46,692 bases of DNA from Legionella sp. 515359. Lineage in GTDB: Bacteria > Pseudomonadota > Gammaproteobacteria > Legionellales > Legionellaceae. A program made the translations under genes and the position numbers. The notes below the pieces were generated by a model that ran no database searches, was not told the DNA's origin, and saw only the letters and a program-made list of their open reading frames with translations. The stretch is taken from assembly GCA_025941565.1 (NCBI GenBank), contig JAPCYN010000012.1:32924-79615 (forward strand). The letters are read 5' to 3'. Of the stretch, positions 9,689-16,903 are shown piece by piece (position 1 is the stretch's first letter; each line of letters begins with the position of its first letter).

Positions 9689-10273
9689 ATGCCCTATCTA
9701 AAAGATAATTACGAGGAACTGCACAAAGCTGTTGTGGAGGTTTTGGGAACTATTCCTGGCTACAAGTTAGAGAGATGCCGATATGAGGAAAACGGAGAAT
9801 ATGGGGCAGGAATTTATGCCCATTGCAATGATAGCATGAATTTTTATCTTGAAGTGAATCATGACAATATTAATAGTTTTTTGGATGATTTAAATACAGA
9901 CGCAGCTATTTTGATCCTACATGAACAACATAATATTTTGAATCGGATCCCCAAAGGTTCTGGAGAATATATGGTGTCCTGGACTAATGGTGAGATAAAT
10001 TACCAACCAATATTAAAAGAGATTTGGGATCCAAAGACCTGTTTATTTAACTGGGATAAATTTAATACAATCATTGCCAACATTCTTGACAGACAACGTC
10101 CCAACACTTTCTTTGGTACAAGAGGCACCCGAGGATTTGATTCTTCAAATCAAGAACAATTGCAAACAGGAACAATACAATTACCCTTTGCAGCATCTAC
10201 TCAAGCCTTAAGAGCTCGTCTTGGTTCTGAGCAAACAGAAGAGGAAGTGACTTCCCATTGTTATAATTTATAG
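9689..10273 (+). CDS. Unrecognised 194-residue protein, possible effector
   Basis: I do not recognise this protein. It has no signal peptide or membrane segment and reads as a soluble mixed alpha/beta protein. Residues about 45-75 contain an acidic stretch (EVNHDNINSFLDDL), and WDP and FNWDKF occur near 110-125. The C-terminus carries SEQTEEEVTSH followed by a short hydrophobic tail, a pattern seen in E-block type Dot/Icm secretion signals. That role is inferred only. The ATG at 9689 is supported by AGAGGA 7 bp upstream. It follows the giant gene in the same direction, but a terminator-like hairpin lies between them, so it is probably transcribed on its own. A small cytosolic Legionella-specific protein is the plain alternative. 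Confidence 0.75.
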   Translation: MPYLKDNYEELHKAVVEVLGTIPGYKLERCRYEENGEYGAGIYAHCNDSMNFYLEVNHDNINSFLDDLNTDAAILILHEQHNILNRIPKGSGEYMVSWTNGEINYQPILKEIWDPKTCLFNWDKFNTIIANILDRQRPNTFFGTRGTRGFDSSNQEQLQTGTIQLPFAASTQALRARLGSEQTEEEVTSHCYNL

Positions 10274-10730
10274 GCTTTACGATATGCGGGTTCATTGGAA
10301 GAACCCCAAAAAATGGGAATGGTTCAAAAACACCACATTTTATTGAACCTAGACGAGCACAATCCTACCAATTAGGGTTTCGGCAAGCAATTTACTATTT
10401 TAGTCGGTATAGATTTAACCCCCATCAATTTACAAATTTTTTCCAAAGACTAAAAAGTTAATTTTAACCTAAAAATTATTCGCAACGAGTGGACGTTGTC
10501 GATGCTTTCTATAAATTTCCTTTTATTTAATAAATACACATTTACCTTATATATATATTCAACTCATGAGCGATTTGCTTATTTAATATTCAGTCGCACA
10601 GACTTACCGAAAGCTCAGCATCATGACACTCATTTTCCAGTTTTTTAACAAATAGCGATCCATTTAAACCATTGACAACAATTTAATAACGATGATAAAA
10701 ACATTACACCCAAACTGATTAGGCATAAAA
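10274..10730 (+). other. 457-bp AT-rich gap with a weak promoter candidate
   Basis: No ORF of interest or RNA gene is recognised. Near its right end TTGACA (10672-10677) is followed at 16-17 bp by GATAAA (10694-10699), which would start transcription about 25 bp before the ATG at 10731. The -35 box is perfect and the -10 box is poor. Confidence 0.35.
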
Positions 10731-11126
10731 ATGATTAAATTCTACACTTTTCTTTTAATGGGTTTAATTGCTGGCGCAAGTTTTGCAAAACCGTGCACCA
10801 GTGTTCATAGAAGCTGTTTAAAACTCAAAAATCAACGCGCTCAATCCGCTAAAATTGAATGCAATTGGCTAAATGAAGTAGTCTCTGCTGGCAATTCACA
10901 GGGTTCGACTCAATTGGACTTAAGTTATGGCGATGGCCTTGGCGCTCCCGAACCACGGCAACTTTCTTGCAAGTTAACAACCGGGCAGACAAAACAAGGT
11001 TTTGAGTTCCATAATCCGTATTGGGGTTCGTTAATCGAATTTAATCTCATCTCTGAAAAGCAACTTGTAGTACACATTACTGATGGATGGAGCTCCAGAG
11101 AAACACGATATGTTTTTAGTTGGTAA
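10731..11126 (+). CDS. Small exported protein of unknown function
   Basis: This 131-residue protein has a clear Sec signal peptide: Lys at 3, a hydrophobic core to about residue 17, and a probable cut after ASFA at 19. The mature part is about 112 residues with four cysteines (22, 29, 44 and 79), which suggests two disulfides in the periplasm or outside the cell. There is no lipobox. The rest is polar, with a C-terminal stretch of likely beta strands ending in RYVFSW. I recognise no family. A weak promoter lies upstream. The neighbour mtfA converges on it, and an imperfect palindrome separates the two genes. Confidence 0.75.
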   Translation: MIKFYTFLLMGLIAGASFAKPCTSVHRSCLKLKNQRAQSAKIECNWLNEVVSAGNSQGSTQLDLSYGDGLGAPEPRQLSCKLTTGQTKQGFEFHNPYWGSLIEFNLISEKQLVVHITDGWSSRETRYVFSW

Positions 11127-11127
11127 A

Positions 11128-11175
11128 TATACCTGCCTGAATGAAGCGGAGCGGACCTGGGGATTTGCAGATATA
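11128..11175. repeat. Imperfect palindrome between convergent genes
   Basis: TATACCTGC (11128-11136) pairs with GCAGATATA (11167-11175), with one wobble. The loop contains GAAGCGGAGCGG and ACCTGGGG, words shared with the other CCTGGGT-type elements in this window. It lies just after the stop of the exported-protein gene and before the end of mtfA, so it may terminate both. Confidence 0.4.
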
Positions 11176-11234
11176 AATGAACTTTTCATTCCCATGGTCC
11201 GTTACGATTCACCCAGACTACAAGATATGTCTGC

Positions 11235-12005
11235 CTAATCATACACCGCATTTAGAGGATCCTGACGGTAAAATTTGGCCAGCAAATCATAAATTTCAAA
11301 ATAATATTGTCTGACTATTTCAGGTTTTTCAAAAAACAATTCAGAAAAAACAGCGAAAAACTCCGCTGGAGAAGTAGCAGCATAGGGATCAATCGGGATC
11401 GGTTCATTTTGTTGGATACGGCTTACCAAATCATTATAGCCCTTGTTGAACACTTCAGTCCAATGTTGTGCGGACATCCCTTTATGAAGCGGAGGAAATC
11501 CATTTGCCTGGCCATTTTGCATGTCCAGCTTATGGGCAAATTCATGAATCACCACATTACGGCCATTCACTCCACCATGATGTACTGCATCATCCCAAGA
11601 AATGACCACCGGTCCACGTTGCCATGATTCTCCACTTAAATTGGATCTTCCCAAATGCTCTACACCAAATTCATCGATTACCTTACTCTCCCGTGAGTAT
11701 GCTCCAGGATATAAAACGACTGAAACCCAACCATCATACCAATCGAGTCCAAGATTCAGAATAGGAAGACATGCCTGCAAAGCAATATTGAGTTGAACCG
11801 CCGTTGTAATTTGCAGCTCCCCTACTCCTTCCAACGATTTGTAGTAAAGAAATAAGACAGCTAACCGTTTGAGTTTTATTTTTTCCTGTTCGCTCAAGCG
11901 TTGCAGTAAAGGCATGTTTTGAAATGCCTCATTCCACTCATCATCAGTTATGAGTGAATGCCGTACAATACGCTCGTACCACCATTCCTTTAGCCAGTGA
12001 AACAT
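11235..12005 (-). CDS. mtfA: MtfA-type zinc metallopeptidase (M90)
   Basis: This is a homologue of MtfA, the E. coli cytosolic zinc aminopeptidase that binds the repressor Mlc and so affects glucose PTS expression. The zinc motif HEFAHKLD is present about 155 residues in. Flanking blocks follow the E. coli order: LPILNLGLDWYDG, SGESWQRGPVVISWDD, IDPYAATSPAEFFAVFSELFF and a C-terminal FYRQDPL. The length (256 residues) is normal. The frame stays open to a TTG at 12011, but ATG at 12005 has AAGG 8 bp upstream and is preferred. No mlc or PTS gene is visible nearby, so the link to sugar regulation in this organism is untested. Confidence 0.93.
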   Translation of the reverse strand: MFHWLKEWWYERIVRHSLITDDEWNEAFQNMPLLQRLSEQEKIKLKRLAVLFLYYKSLEGVGELQITTAVQLNIALQACLPILNLGLDWYDGWVSVVLYPGAYSRESKVIDEFGVEHLGRSNLSGESWQRGPVVISWDDAVHHGGVNGRNVVIHEFAHKLDMQNGQANGFPPLHKGMSAQHWTEVFNKGYNDLVSRIQQNEPIPIDPYAATSPAEFFAVFSELFFEKPEIVRQYYFEIYDLLAKFYRQDPLNAVYD

Positions 12006-12301
12006 GAGCAAAGCCTTACTGTAGCTACGAAAATACTTTTCGAAAGAATATTAATTTGTTCTTTTTCTTCATGAAAGCGAAGTCCTACGCTTTTTTTTTC
12101 CTTTAGACCTTTTGTCATGACATTCCTTTCTTGATCGTCTTTAAACCTTTTTAAATACAGCGAGTATGTGCATTTTAGCAACATCGACCCTGATGAGCCA
12201 TTAACCATCAGATCAAGTTCACATGACAATCAAGATGATTTTAATTAATTTGCATAAAACACAGCTTTTGATTCTTTTTATTACATTACATTATCGCATG
12301 G

Positions 12302-12817
12302 TTGTTTTCATCCTATAAGTTTGATTTAATCAGAAATTGTACTTTAAATACCAATCATGTTAAAAAAGAAAGCTTCCATGTGTTACCCGAAGCAGATTTT
12401 ACGAAAAGTAATGACTGGAAACCGGACTATTGTCTCTCAATGAATAAGTCACTAACTACTCTAATGAGTAAATTAAATTCTCAACGTCATGAGCTTGACT
12501 CGAATTTATCTGCGGCACAGCATAAAAGACAAGAGCTTGTGTACCAAATTCAGCAAATAGAAGAACAAATTAATCAAACGGGTCCTAACTCGCTTACCAT
12601 TAATCCAGCAATTGAAATCAATAGGCTTAACTTCATCACGCAGCAACAAGAAAAAAAAGAAGCGGCAACTCGAGAGCTAAAAAATAACCAAGAGATAGAA
12701 AATAAATTAAAAGAAAAAAGCAAGCGCGTTGCAATGGAATTAAAAATGTTAGCACATTATTTAGAACGAGAAGAGAGCAATCAGAAAGAAGATTCTGAAT
12801 TGACTCTCCCAGCCTAA
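12302..12817 (+). CDS. Small coiled-coil protein of unknown function
   Basis: The frame encodes up to 171 residues. From about residue 47 it is a charged heptad-rich helix with Gln, Glu and Lys, including QHKRQELVYQIQQIEEQIN and a second helix from about 110 to 160. It looks like a small coiled-coil protein of FliJ or YscO style, but nothing ties it to a flagellum or secretion system here. The start is unclear. The long form begins at a TTG without a Shine-Dalgarno, and an internal ATG at 12440 (MNKSLTT) would give 125 residues and matches the start of the coiled coil. The tail is acidic (REESNQKEDSELTLPA). It is divergent from mtfA and convergent with the next gene. Confidence 0.6.
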   Translation: MFSSYKFDLIRNCTLNTNHVKKESFHVLPEADFTKSNDWKPDYCLSMNKSLTTLMSKLNSQRHELDSNLSAAQHKRQELVYQIQQIEEQINQTGPNSLTINPAIEINRLNFITQQQEKKEAATRELKNNQEIENKLKEKSKRVAMELKMLAHYLEREESNQKEDSELTLPA

Positions 12818-12876
12818 TTCAAAAAGAGCATCCCCTATATTTAGAGATCCGGATAATATATCCCGGTGTGCATTGG

Positions 12877-13407
12877 CTAAATGCAACGCAATACAACCTC
12901 ATCTTCATTGGGATCAATTCCTGTATTATCTTGTATTGGCTCAGGATTAAGAAAAGCATCTGAACCAAGAGCAATTACTGTAACAACAGAACGAGTAGCA
13001 ACAGAAATCAAACTGTGTGGAAAACTAATAATTGCCAATAAAGCACTAATTGCTGAAGTTAAAAGAGCTATTCCAACATATTCTAACGCTATACCAGCAA
13101 ATTGAAGTGCATCATCCCGAAACTGTGGGGTGCTAAATAAAACACTCCCCGCAGCAACAAGCAAAGAGCCAATACCAACAACAGCAGAAACTACTGAGGC
13201 GAATGCAGAAAACCCGGCTGTAACAATACCCGCTAATGGATAAACTCCTGGGGCAATTAGTTCGCCTGTAAATTCATAACCGTTTTTATAAGGAGTAAAA
13301 AAACCCGGGCGGTTTTTATAAGTGTTGATTGCTCTATGGGCAATTTCATTGGGAGTGCGTCCATCAAAAATATAATTTACTTCTTTGTCACCAATTAAAT
13401 AAAGCAT
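12877..13407 (-). CDS. Membrane protein, second of a tandem paralogous pair
   Basis: The protein has 176 residues. A polar N-terminus carries RPGFFTPYKNGYEF. Several hydrophobic segments follow between about residues 52 and 145, then an acidic tail (DPNEDEVVLRCI). The next gene (13457-13978) has the same plan: RPGFFxPY, EFxG, APxVYPL, and near the end SFPxSL with ATRS. I recognise no named family; these look like genus-specific inner-membrane or translocated membrane proteins. GAAGG about 7 bp upstream supports the ATG at 13407. Only 49 bp separate it from the upstream paralogue, so the two are probably one transcript. Confidence 0.75.
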   Translation of the reverse strand: MLYLIGDKEVNYIFDGRTPNEIAHRAINTYKNRPGFFTPYKNGYEFTGELIAPGVYPLAGIVTAGFSAFASVVSAVVGIGSLLVAAGSVLFSTPQFRDDALQFAGIALEYVGIALLTSAISALLAIISFPHSLISVATRSVVTVIALGSDAFLNPEPIQDNTGIDPNEDEVVLRCI

Positions 13408-13456
13408 AAATCCTTCGCCTTCTAATTGTCTATTATTTTTCGCATGTCAAAGGTGC

Positions 13457-13978
13457 TTATATCAGCATACTTGTTTGGGCTTCAGTGGTAGTATCTGAAT
13501 CATTCATACATTCAAGTAATTCAGCACCGGCCGTAGCCAGACTGCGGGTAGCAAGAGTCAATAAGGAACAGGGGAAACTAAGTACGGCCAATACAATACT
13601 TGCCGCGGCGATCATCAGAGCAAAACCTGTAAAATACAAACAGGCAGACGCAATATTAAAAGCACTATGAAAGAGAGTTACATTTCCAAATTGCGCGGCA
13701 AACATAGCGGTAATCCTACATCCAGCACCAGCAAGCGGAGATGCCACACCCGCAATAAACCCCATTATCCCTAAAGCTGCAAATCCTAACGGATACACAA
13801 TGGGTGCTAACACCCCTCCTGCAAACTCTTTAGCATCTTGATAGGGCTGAAAAAAACCGGGGCGTTTTCTATAAACTTCAGCGAATCTTCTTGGTTCGCC
13901 GGATAAAAACAGATCATCAGGATCGTCCGACTGATTTAGTACATAATCAATACCATCTAAAGTTATCAATCCTAGCAT
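13457..13978 (-). CDS. Membrane protein, first of a tandem paralogous pair
   Basis: The protein has 173 residues and the same architecture as its downstream neighbour: a polar N-terminal 40 residues with RPGFFQPY, then APIVYPLG, several glycine/alanine-rich hydrophobic helices to about residue 150, SFPCSLLTLATRS, and a polar Thr/Asp-rich tail. The two proteins share conserved words at both ends while the hydrophobic middle has drifted, which indicates an old tandem duplication. Function is unknown. A good sigma-70 promoter sits 30-58 bp upstream of the ATG, but I see no clear Shine-Dalgarno. Confidence 0.75.
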   Translation of the reverse strand: MLGLITLDGIDYVLNQSDDPDDLFLSGEPRRFAEVYRKRPGFFQPYQDAKEFAGGVLAPIVYPLGFAALGIMGFIAGVASPLAGAGCRITAMFAAQFGNVTLFHSAFNIASACLYFTGFALMIAAASIVLAVLSFPCSLLTLATRSLATAGAELLECMNDSDTTTEAQTSMLI

Positions 13979-14007
13979 ATATTTGTCATTCAGCTTATTT
14001 TTTGACT

Positions 14008-14036
14008 ATGCTAAAGAGATGATATATTGATGTCAA
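14008..14036 (-). promoter_or_regulatory. Sigma-70 promoter of the membrane-protein pair
   Basis: On the minus strand TTGACA (14031-14036), a 17-bp spacer and TAGCAT (14008-14013) precede the ATG at 13978 by about 30 bp. The -35 box is perfect and the -10 box keeps the key TA and final T. Confidence 0.6.
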
Positions 14037-14296
14037 TCTATTTAATGTGAAAATTTAAGCAACAAGTTAAAGACAGCGTGTTTGTACTTACTTGATTCAA
14101 TCCCGGCATTTGTCCAAATTGTCATCATCGCGACTTTTCATGTAAGTCGCAAAAAAATCTATTTCAAAGCATGGTCCATACTTAATTAATATATGAATTG
14201 ATAGCTCAGGAAAAAAAACTAAAATTAACACTATACTAATAAAAAACTATTTTTTCCGTCGTCCTGTACATTAATGAGTACACTCAGGAGAGATAT
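14037..14296. other. Divergent control region with a 7-bp hairpin
   Basis: This lies between the membrane pair and the nosP operon. GCGACTT (14130-14136) and AAGTCGC (14144-14150) form a perfect inverted repeat with a 7-nt gap, followed by seven A residues on the plus strand. It could be an operator for the signalling operon, because its direction does not fit a terminator for either gene. A TATACT box lies near 14232, and CAGGAGAG just before 14297 is the ribosome binding site of nosP. Confidence 0.4.
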
Positions 14297-15457
14297 ATGG
14301 AGATAAAAACCTTTCAATTCCTTAAAAATAAAGGATGGAGCTTGAAAGAATTTCCTAATCTTGATTCAGAGAACACCCTGGTTCTCATTTTTGCAGCCCC
14401 GGAGTTCCTGGATTTTCAAGAGCCAATAATCAAACTAGCTCACTTTTATTCCAAATCCAAAATCATCGGTTGCTCCACTGCGGGTGAAATTTTTGGTAAT
14501 AATCTTTTTGACCATAGTATTTCAGTTGCAGTAGTCAAATTTGCTAAAACGTTATTAAAAATTGCAAAAGCTGAAGTGAGTCACAGTAAAGAATCAAAAA
14601 ATACCGGGAGGTTAATCGCTGAACAATTAAAAGCAGATAATCTGCACAGCATTTTTATTCTGTCTGATGGACTTAATGTAAATGGATCTGAATTAGTACA
14701 CGGTTTGAATTCAACCAATAGTACCCATCAACTGATTATGACCGGTGGTTTAGCTGGTGATGGAAGTAATTTTAAAAAAACATGGACCATTTTAAATAAT
14801 AAAATTCTTGATCATTATGTTGTGGCGGTTGGATTCTATGGTTCTAACATTCATGTTGGTCATGCCTCTAAAGGAGGATGGGATATTTTTGGTCCTGTTC
14901 GACGCATTACTCGCTCAGAATCTAATGTATTATATGAACTTGATTACCAACCCGCTTTACAACTTTATAAAGAGTATTTAGGTGAAAAAGCCTCTGATCT
15001 CCCCTCCTCTGGATTGCTTTATCCATTAGCTATCCATGATCCTAATGAGCATAATGACACTCAATTAGTTCGTACTATTCTAGCAATTGATGAGCAAGAG
15101 CAGTCTCTGGTATTTGCAGGAGATATTCCAACAGGATGGTACGCACAATTAATGAGAGCAAATTTTGATCGATTAATTGATAGTGCGAATGAAGCAGGTC
15201 ATCTAGCCAATAAAGTGATGCTGGGCGATAACTTAGAAAAACCAGGGCCTGTTTTGGCTATTGATATCAGTTGTGTCGGCAGAAGAATGCTTTTGGGTGA
15301 ACGAACTGAAGAAGAAATCGAATCAACGATGTCCGCTTTACCTGTGGGTTCAACTCAGATAGGTTTTTACTCTTATGGCGAATTATCGCCGTTTTCTGTT
15401 GGAAAATGCGAATTACATAACCAAACGATGACGATTACAACTATTTATGAAACATGA
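14297..15457 (+). CDS. nosP: NosP-like FIST-domain nitric-oxide sensor
   Basis: The 386-residue protein consists of an N-terminal FIST domain (about 25-215; GCSTAGE at 58-64, GGLAGDG at 150-156) and a FIST_C domain (about 220-370, ending in a GFYSYGELSPF-type motif). The block HASKGGWDIFGP (189-200) is typical of NosP proteins, which bind heme and sense NO; His189 or His186 is a candidate ligand. NosP of L. pneumophila (Lpg0279, from memory) is encoded beside a histidine kinase and a GGDEF-EAL protein, exactly the order seen here, and it alters the kinase's activity. The strong ribosome binding site CAGGAGAG supports the start. Only 26 bp separate it from the kinase gene. Heme binding is inferred from family and context. 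Confidence 0.88.
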   Translation: MEIKTFQFLKNKGWSLKEFPNLDSENTLVLIFAAPEFLDFQEPIIKLAHFYSKSKIIGCSTAGEIFGNNLFDHSISVAVVKFAKTLLKIAKAEVSHSKESKNTGRLIAEQLKADNLHSIFILSDGLNVNGSELVHGLNSTNSTHQLIMTGGLAGDGSNFKKTWTILNNKILDHYVVAVGFYGSNIHVGHASKGGWDIFGPVRRITRSESNVLYELDYQPALQLYKEYLGEKASDLPSSGLLYPLAIHDPNEHNDTQLVRTILAIDEQEQSLVFAGDIPTGWYAQLMRANFDRLIDSANEAGHLANKVMLGDNLEKPGPVLAIDISCVGRRMLLGERTEEEIESTMSALPVGSTQIGFYSYGELSPFSVGKCELHNQTMTITTIYET

Positions 15458-15483
15458 ACATTTAATGCGTAAAAAAGAATGAT

Positions 15484-16893
15484 ATGGAAATTCACAAATT
15501 ATTAAAGCGACAACTGGAACATTCAAACATTGCTCACGATAAAAAACCAGAAACCGATGAGCAGTGGCATACTTTTATTCAACGCATCAATAATACATAT
15601 ATGGAAGCAGAGCAAGAACGTTACTTGCATGAGCGCTCCATGAAAATTTCTTCCAGAGAAATGATGAGCTTGAATGAAAAACTCGAGTATGCCCAGCATA
15701 TTGCTGGATTGGGATATTGGTCCTACGATGGCATTACGGGTCGTACAATCTGGTCCAGTGAATTATTCAATATCTTCCATTTAAATCCCATTAATAAACC
15801 CTTGTCATTGGATAAGTTTCTGGAATTAGTTCATGAACAAGATCGGTTTGAGTTGGCCCAGAAAGTAGATCGCGCGTTAAAAGATAAAGTCGATTATGAG
15901 TGTGAAATACGAGTAAGAAATCCTGATGGAAATTACCGCTGGTATCGAACGATTGGTCAATGCCAGGACGGTGCTCAACATCTTGTCGGGATTGTTATTG
16001 ATATTCATAAAAGCAAAATTGCCGAAGAAAAAATCAAAGAATTAAATCAGCAAATATCATCTACTGCTCGTCGAGCTGGGATGGCTGAGGTAGCAACGAC
16101 TATTTTGCACAATATTGGAAATATTTTAAACAGCTCTAATGTATCAATTACCTTCTTAAAAAATCGTTTTAAACAAGATTATCATAAAAGATTATTGAAA
16201 ATCATGGAGATGATGGAGCAAAATCAAACAAATTTAGCTGATTTTCTAATCCATGATCCTAAAGGCAAGCTCATTCCTCAGTACCTCTTAGCGCTTGCAA
16301 AAATTATCTTAGAAGAAAATGAGAAAAATACTATTGAAATCGATAATCTACAAAATGACTTACGGCATATCAGTCAAATCGTAGATACACAAAAATCGAT
16401 TAGCGGTATATCCAGTGTAAACGAAAAAATCTATCTTCCAGAGTTGATCGATACTGCAGTAAATATCATCATGAGTTCTTCAAAAAATAATAGTATTAAA
16501 ATTACTAAAGAGTTTAAGCCCGCACCTTTGGTTAGCATCGATAAATCCAAACTACTGCAAATATTGATCAATCTAATTCAAAACGCCAAAGAATCGGTGC
16601 TGGAAAACAGTGCTATGCCCCTTAAAGAAATCAAATTAATAGTACAAAAAGAAGAGAATAAGTCGGTACAAATCATTATTGAAGATAATGGAGTTGGAAT
16701 TAATGCAGATAATTTGCAACAAATTTTTTCTTTTGGATTTACTACGAAAAAAAATGGTCATGGATTTGGTTTGCACAGTTCAGCACTATCAGCTCATGAA
16801 ATGGGAGGGATACTTTTGGCTGAAAGCAAAGGGGAAGGATGCGGTGCACAATTTACATTAACCATACCGATTAATGACCGTTCAGATGAATAG
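15484..16893 (+). CDS. nahK: NosP-associated PAS histidine kinase
   Basis: The 469-residue cytosolic kinase has no membrane segment. Order: an N-terminal helix (about 1-65), a PAS domain (about 68-180, with YWSYDGITGRTIWSSELF and the PAC-like RNPDGNYRWYRTIG), an H-box region with ILHNIGNILNSS (candidate phospho-His209), and a HATPase domain with N-box LINLIQNAKESV, G1 box EDNGVGI, FGFTTK and GHGFGLH. The H-box LHNIGN differs from the usual HExR type. The Lens-strain homologue pair Lpl0330/Lpl0329 was described as an atypical kinase controlling a c-di-GMP enzyme (recalled, not checked). It probably phosphorylates the protein encoded 10 bp downstream, under control of the upstream NosP-like protein. 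The Shine-Dalgarno is weak, so translational coupling is possible. Confidence 0.88.
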   Translation: MEIHKLLKRQLEHSNIAHDKKPETDEQWHTFIQRINNTYMEAEQERYLHERSMKISSREMMSLNEKLEYAQHIAGLGYWSYDGITGRTIWSSELFNIFHLNPINKPLSLDKFLELVHEQDRFELAQKVDRALKDKVDYECEIRVRNPDGNYRWYRTIGQCQDGAQHLVGIVIDIHKSKIAEEKIKELNQQISSTARRAGMAEVATTILHNIGNILNSSNVSITFLKNRFKQDYHKRLLKIMEMMEQNQTNLADFLIHDPKGKLIPQYLLALAKIILEENEKNTIEIDNLQNDLRHISQIVDTQKSISGISSVNEKIYLPELIDTAVNIIMSSSKNNSIKITKEFKPAPLVSIDKSKLLQILINLIQNAKESVLENSAMPLKEIKLIVQKEENKSVQIIIEDNGVGINADNLQQIFSFGFTTKKNGHGFGLHSSALSAHEMGGILLAESKGEGCGAQFTLTIPINDRSDE

Positions 16894-16903
16894 GGAGATC
16901 CTG

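Noticed and set aside
16874-16903. Upstream ATG for the GGDEF-EAL protein overlapping the kinase
   Set aside because: No Shine-Dalgarno precedes it, while ATG 16904 has GGGAG at good spacing.
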